From an uncultured Spartobacteria bacterium (GTDB lineage Bacteria > Verrucomicrobiota > Verrucomicrobiia > Chthoniobacterales > Terrimicrobiaceae): 9,939 bases of DNA. Under the pieces are notes generated by a model. It had not been told where the DNA came from. It ran no database searches and was given only the letters and a program-made list of their open reading frames with translations. Location: contig CAIWSO010000427.1 in NCBI GenBank assembly GCA_903915315.1, positions 1-9,939 of the forward strand, written 5' to 3'. A program made the translations under genes and the position numbers. Shown piece by piece: positions 8,303 through 9,939 of the stretch (its first letter is position 1; each line of letters begins with the position of its first letter).

Positions 8303-8952
8303 CGGTGACAACCTCCACAGGTGACGGGAGGATTAACTTCCCACTCTTCTTTGAATTTCATGCCAATCTCTTTCTGGGTGGTGCCTTGAGGCGGCTTCCA
8401 TCCCATATTGTACACTTCAGATGGCGGGCGGAGGTAATTTTCGGGGGCGCGATGGCAATCCAAGCACCAGGACATGCTTTGTGGCTCGTGCTGATAGACG
8501 ACCTTCATTTCATTGACCGCGCCGTGGCAACTGTAGCAGCTCACACCGCGATTCACGTGAACAGCGTGGTTAAAGTAGGTGTAGTCGGGAACCTTGTGGA
8601 TGCGGACCCAGTTGATGGGTTGACCGGTCTTCCAACTCTCACGCACAGGAGCCAGCTTCGGGCTGTTAGCCTTGATTTGGGTGTGGCAGGCCATACAGGT
8701 CTGCGTGGTCGGCACATTCGAGTGCGAGGCGACCTCAACGAAACTATGACAATACCGGCAGTCCATCCCGAGTTGCTGCACGTGGATGACGTGAGAGAAC
8801 GGAACGGGCTGGGTGGGCTCGTAACCGACACGGGTATACTTAGGGGTGAAATAATAGGTCAACCCGCCGGCGATCACAGGCACTATCGCGCCTATACAGA
8901 TCACCAGCTTCAAGGGAAGCCAGTTCGTCCATTTTGGAAAAAAATTCGCCAT
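8299..8952 (-). CDS. actA: Alternative complex III subunit ActA (pentaheme cytochrome c)
   Basis: The product is 217 aa. One N-terminal membrane helix (about 12-35) anchors a periplasmic domain with five CxxCH heme motifs: CRYCH at 65-69, CMACH at 86-90, CYSCH at 139-143, CLDCH at 163-167 and CGGCH at 212-216. The last ends one residue before the C-terminus. Five hemes is the usual count for ActA. It takes electrons from ActB and passes them to ActE or the partner oxidase. The ATG at 8950-8952 is the first usable start: an in-frame stop lies only a few codons upstream. No Shine-Dalgarno is evident. It is the first gene of the operon, and its stop overlaps the actB start by 4 nt. Confidence 0.95.
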   Translation of the reverse strand: MANFFPKWTNWLPLKLVICIGAIVPVIAGGLTYYFTPKYTRVGYEPTQPVPFSHVIHVQQLGMDCRYCHSFVEVASHSNVPTTQTCMACHTQIKANSPKLAPVRESWKTGQPINWVRIHKVPDYTYFNHAVHVNRGVSCYSCHGAVNEMKVVYQHEPQSMSWCLDCHRAPENYLRPPSEVYNMGWKPPQGTTQKEIGMKFKEEWEVNPPVTCGGCHR

Positions 8953-9096
8953 GTGTTCAGAGCATCAGCATCGACAATTCACTCAAAAAAACCTGCCTTG
9001 ATTCGTCAACCGTGAAGCTCTCTCGGGGCGGAAATAATCTGCTTGGGAAATTGCGTGACGGGAAATTGTCGGATACATGTTTTTTTGAAGTTCTGT
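8953..9096. promoter_or_regulatory. Divergent intergenic region between actA and the DUF192 gene
   Basis: This 144-bp stretch must hold the promoters of the ACIII operon (leftward) and the DUF192 gene (rightward). On the plus strand TTGCGT (9051-9056) and TACATG (9074-9079) are 17 nt apart, a poor match to a housekeeping promoter. On the minus strand TTGACG (9009-9004) fits a -35 box, but no good -10 follows. A perfect 9-bp direct repeat GGGAAATTG occurs at 9045-9053 and 9060-9068. An inverted pair, CGACAATT (8972-8979) and AATTGTCG (9064-9071), lies near each gene start. The repeats may be operators; the promoters are tentative. Confidence 0.45.
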
Positions 9097-9603
9097 ATGT
9101 GCTCAAAATCTTTCCATCCTGTCAACAATTTCGACACAAATTATTTTACAAAGTGGATTCTTGTGCTTGTGGCCGCAGGGCTGGCGATGGCTTCTGCAAG
9201 CGGCTGGGCACAGACCGAGGCCCAACCTCCCCTCCCCATCACGAAGCTCACGGTCGGAAGCAAAACAGTGCGTGCGGAAACGGCTGACGACGACAACGAG
9301 CGCTCCTGTGGACTGATGTTCCGGAAATTGCTCGGCACCGACTGCGGCATGCTTTTTGTGATGCCTCAAATCGGCCCTGCGGCCTTCTGGATGCGCAATA
9401 CGGAAATCCCGCTCAGTATCGCCTATATCGATCCGAACGGAACGATCATGGAACTCCACGATCTCAAGCCGCACAATGAAACCACCGTGCGAAGCGAGTT
9501 CTCCCAGATCGCCTATGCGCTGGAGATGCCACAGGGTTGGTTCACCAAAAACAATATTTGGCCGGGTGAGCGAGTGAGCGGACTGCCAAAAATCCCGCGC
9601 TGA
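9097..9603 (+). CDS. Exported DUF192 protein
   Basis: The product is 168 aa from the ATG at 9097. An in-frame TTG at 9043 would add 18 residues that do not look like part of a signal peptide, so I prefer the ATG. Residues 20-38 form a hydrophobic signal segment with likely cleavage near the AxA-like sites at 32-39. Residues about 58-160 match the DUF192 family: ERSCGLMFRKLL (68-79), GMLFVM (84-89), FWMRNTEIPLSIAYID (97-112), then YALEMPQGWF (140-149) and GERV (157-160). DUF192 is a small beta-rich domain common in periplasmic proteins; its function is unknown. Cys71 and Cys83 flank the core motif and could form a disulfide after export, which is inference. It is divergent from the ACIII operon, so shared regulation is possible but unproven. 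Confidence 0.88.
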   Translation: MCSKSFHPVNNFDTNYFTKWILVLVAAGLAMASASGWAQTEAQPPLPITKLTVGSKTVRAETADDDNERSCGLMFRKLLGTDCGMLFVMPQIGPAAFWMRNTEIPLSIAYIDPNGTIMELHDLKPHNETTVRSEFSQIAYALEMPQGWFTKNNIWPGERVSGLPKIPR

Positions 9604-9613
9604 TTTTTCCAAC

Positions 9614-9637
9614 GACAGTGCGCCTAATACCATTGTC
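9614..9637 (+). terminator. Possible weak terminator hairpin after the DUF192 gene
   Basis: The arms GACAGTG (9614-9620) and CATTGTC (9631-9637) can pair over 7 bp with one G-T wobble around a 10-nt loop. The stem starts 10 nt after the DUF192 stop and is followed by TCTTT, not a real T-run. Position fits a terminator, but strength is poor. Confidence 0.25.
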
Positions 9638-9668
9638 TCTTTGAAATTAGACTTTGCAGCGCAAAAGA

Positions 9669-9779
9669 AAGGGGGAATGGCCGTCTCGGCCGTGTGGACA
9701 CTGGTCTACTTGCTCGCACCCTGCCCAGCGGAACCAAGGAGCACGCCAACACACACGGGCGAGACGCCCTGTGCCCCTC
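9669..9779. repeat. REPIN-like inverted pair of GC-rich hairpins
   Basis: Two oppositely oriented copies of one hairpin unit lie 55 bp apart. The left core, 9679-9696, reads GGCCGTCTCGGCCGTGTG. The reverse complement of 9752-9769 reads GGGCGTCTCGCCCGTGTG. They match at 16 of 18 positions, and the two differences are the two sides of one stem base pair (C-G in one copy, G-C in the other). Each core folds into a 5-bp stem with a TCT or AGA loop. Weaker similarity extends about 10 bp outward, both arms having an AGGGG run (9669-9678 and 9770-9779). The layout of two inverted REP-like hairpins over roughly 100 bp fits a REPIN, a non-autonomous element moved by a RAYT transposase. No transposase lies in the window, and copy number elsewhere is unknown. 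Confidence 0.5.
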
Positions 9780-9788
9780 TGCTAAAAT

Positions 9789-9809
9789 CCAAAAGCATGC
9801 TGCTTTTGG
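9789..9809. repeat. Perfect 9-bp-stem hairpin
   Basis: CCAAAAGCA (9789-9797) and TGCTTTTGG (9801-9809) are exact reverse complements around a 3-nt loop, TGC. The centre also contains GCATGC. There is no T-run on either side, so it is a weak terminator candidate for either strand; it may be part of the same mobile repeat cluster as the element just upstream. Confidence 0.5.
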
Positions 9810-9878
9810 TATAAGAACCGAGTTTTCAGGAAATGGACGACCCACAGATACGAAATGAAGAGGCATGCGGGATTTTCT

Positions 9879-9939
9879 CTACTTGATCGTCAGGCGGAGT
9901 GATTGCGGTTTGGCCGACTGGCGGCCTTGGATATCGACA
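9879..9939 (-). CDS. Possible last codons of a gene entering from the right edge
   Basis: Reading the minus strand from the edge, 19 codons run to a TAG at 9879-9881 and encode VDIQGRQSAKPQSLRLTIK. The pattern, an Asp-x-x-Gly turn then alternating residues ending in LRLTI, resembles the final beta strands of Ig-like or cadherin-like domains in surface proteins. Another minus-strand frame is also open from the edge and runs further, so the choice of frame is weak. A hairpin with arms GGCCG and CGGCC (9912-9926) lies inside it, so the stretch may be repeat and not coding. Confidence 0.2.
   Translation of the reverse strand, partial: VDIQGRQSAKPQSLRLTIK

Larger units (their letters stand above)
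9604..9878. other. Intergenic region with hairpin repeats, no credible gene
   Basis: Open frames here are short and low in similarity to anything known. The one minus-strand frame at 9624-9866 is built mostly from the hairpin repeats and their spacer, has an Arg/Pro/Ser-rich product and no recognisable domain, so I do not call it a gene. The structured content is the three hairpins listed separately. Confidence 0.6.

Noticed and set aside
9103..9633. A 176-codon minus-strand frame opposite the DUF192 gene
   Set aside because: The plus-strand DUF192 signature is clear; the antisense product has no family likeness.
9657..9670. A possible hairpin around GCAGCGC as a terminator
   Set aside because: Pairing needs a bulge, the stem is about 6 bp, and the following bases are A/G-rich with no T-run.
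9624..9866. An 80-codon minus-strand frame in the right intergenic region
   Set aside because: It is formed mainly by the hairpin repeats and the spacer between them, has no ribosome site or domain, and is likely a repeat-derived spurious frame.
1..9939. CRISPR array, tRNA or rRNA genes, transposase genes
   Set aside because: I saw no regularly spaced repeats, no cloverleaf-like segment and no transposase-like protein on either strand.

Overview
The window reads as one respiratory locus from a Gram-negative bacterium, most likely Verrucomicrobiota; this placement rests on protein style and gene order, since no marker gene is present. A tightly packed minus-strand operon encodes all six core subunits of alternative complex III (ACIII), the quinol:cytochrome c/oxidase oxidoreductase that replaces the bc1 complex. 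In transcription order (right to left) these are actA (pentaheme cytochrome c), actB (molybdopterin-oxidoreductase-like plus iron-sulfur protein), actC (NrfD-like quinol subunit), actD (DUF3341), actE (monoheme cytochrome c) and actF (second NrfD-like subunit).

Two further genes on the same strand follow actF. The first encodes a small one-helix membrane protein with an Ala/Pro-rich tail. The second is the 5' part of a heme-copper oxidase subunit I-like gene of CcoN type, cut by the left window edge. Four gene junctions overlap by 1 or 4 nt, and the gaps elsewhere are 6, 17 and 73 nt. This fits one transcript in which ACIII takes electrons from quinol and passes them through its c hemes to a partner oxidase, as in known ACIII-oxidase supercomplexes. 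In the visible oxidase part, the position where CcoN has a low-spin heme-ligand His appears to be Gln, the most notable protein-level oddity here.

Right of actA, a 144-bp divergent intergenic region (8953-9096) holds a 9-bp direct repeat and an 8-bp inverted repeat. It separates the operon from a plus-strand gene for an exported DUF192 protein.

The right end (9604-9939) is mostly non-coding. It holds a weak hairpin after the DUF192 gene and a REPIN-like pair of inverted GC-rich hairpins whose two core differences form a compensatory base-pair swap. It also holds a separate A/T-rich 9-bp-stem hairpin, and possibly the last codons of another minus-strand gene at the edge. The long plus-strand open frames across the operon are antisense shadows.
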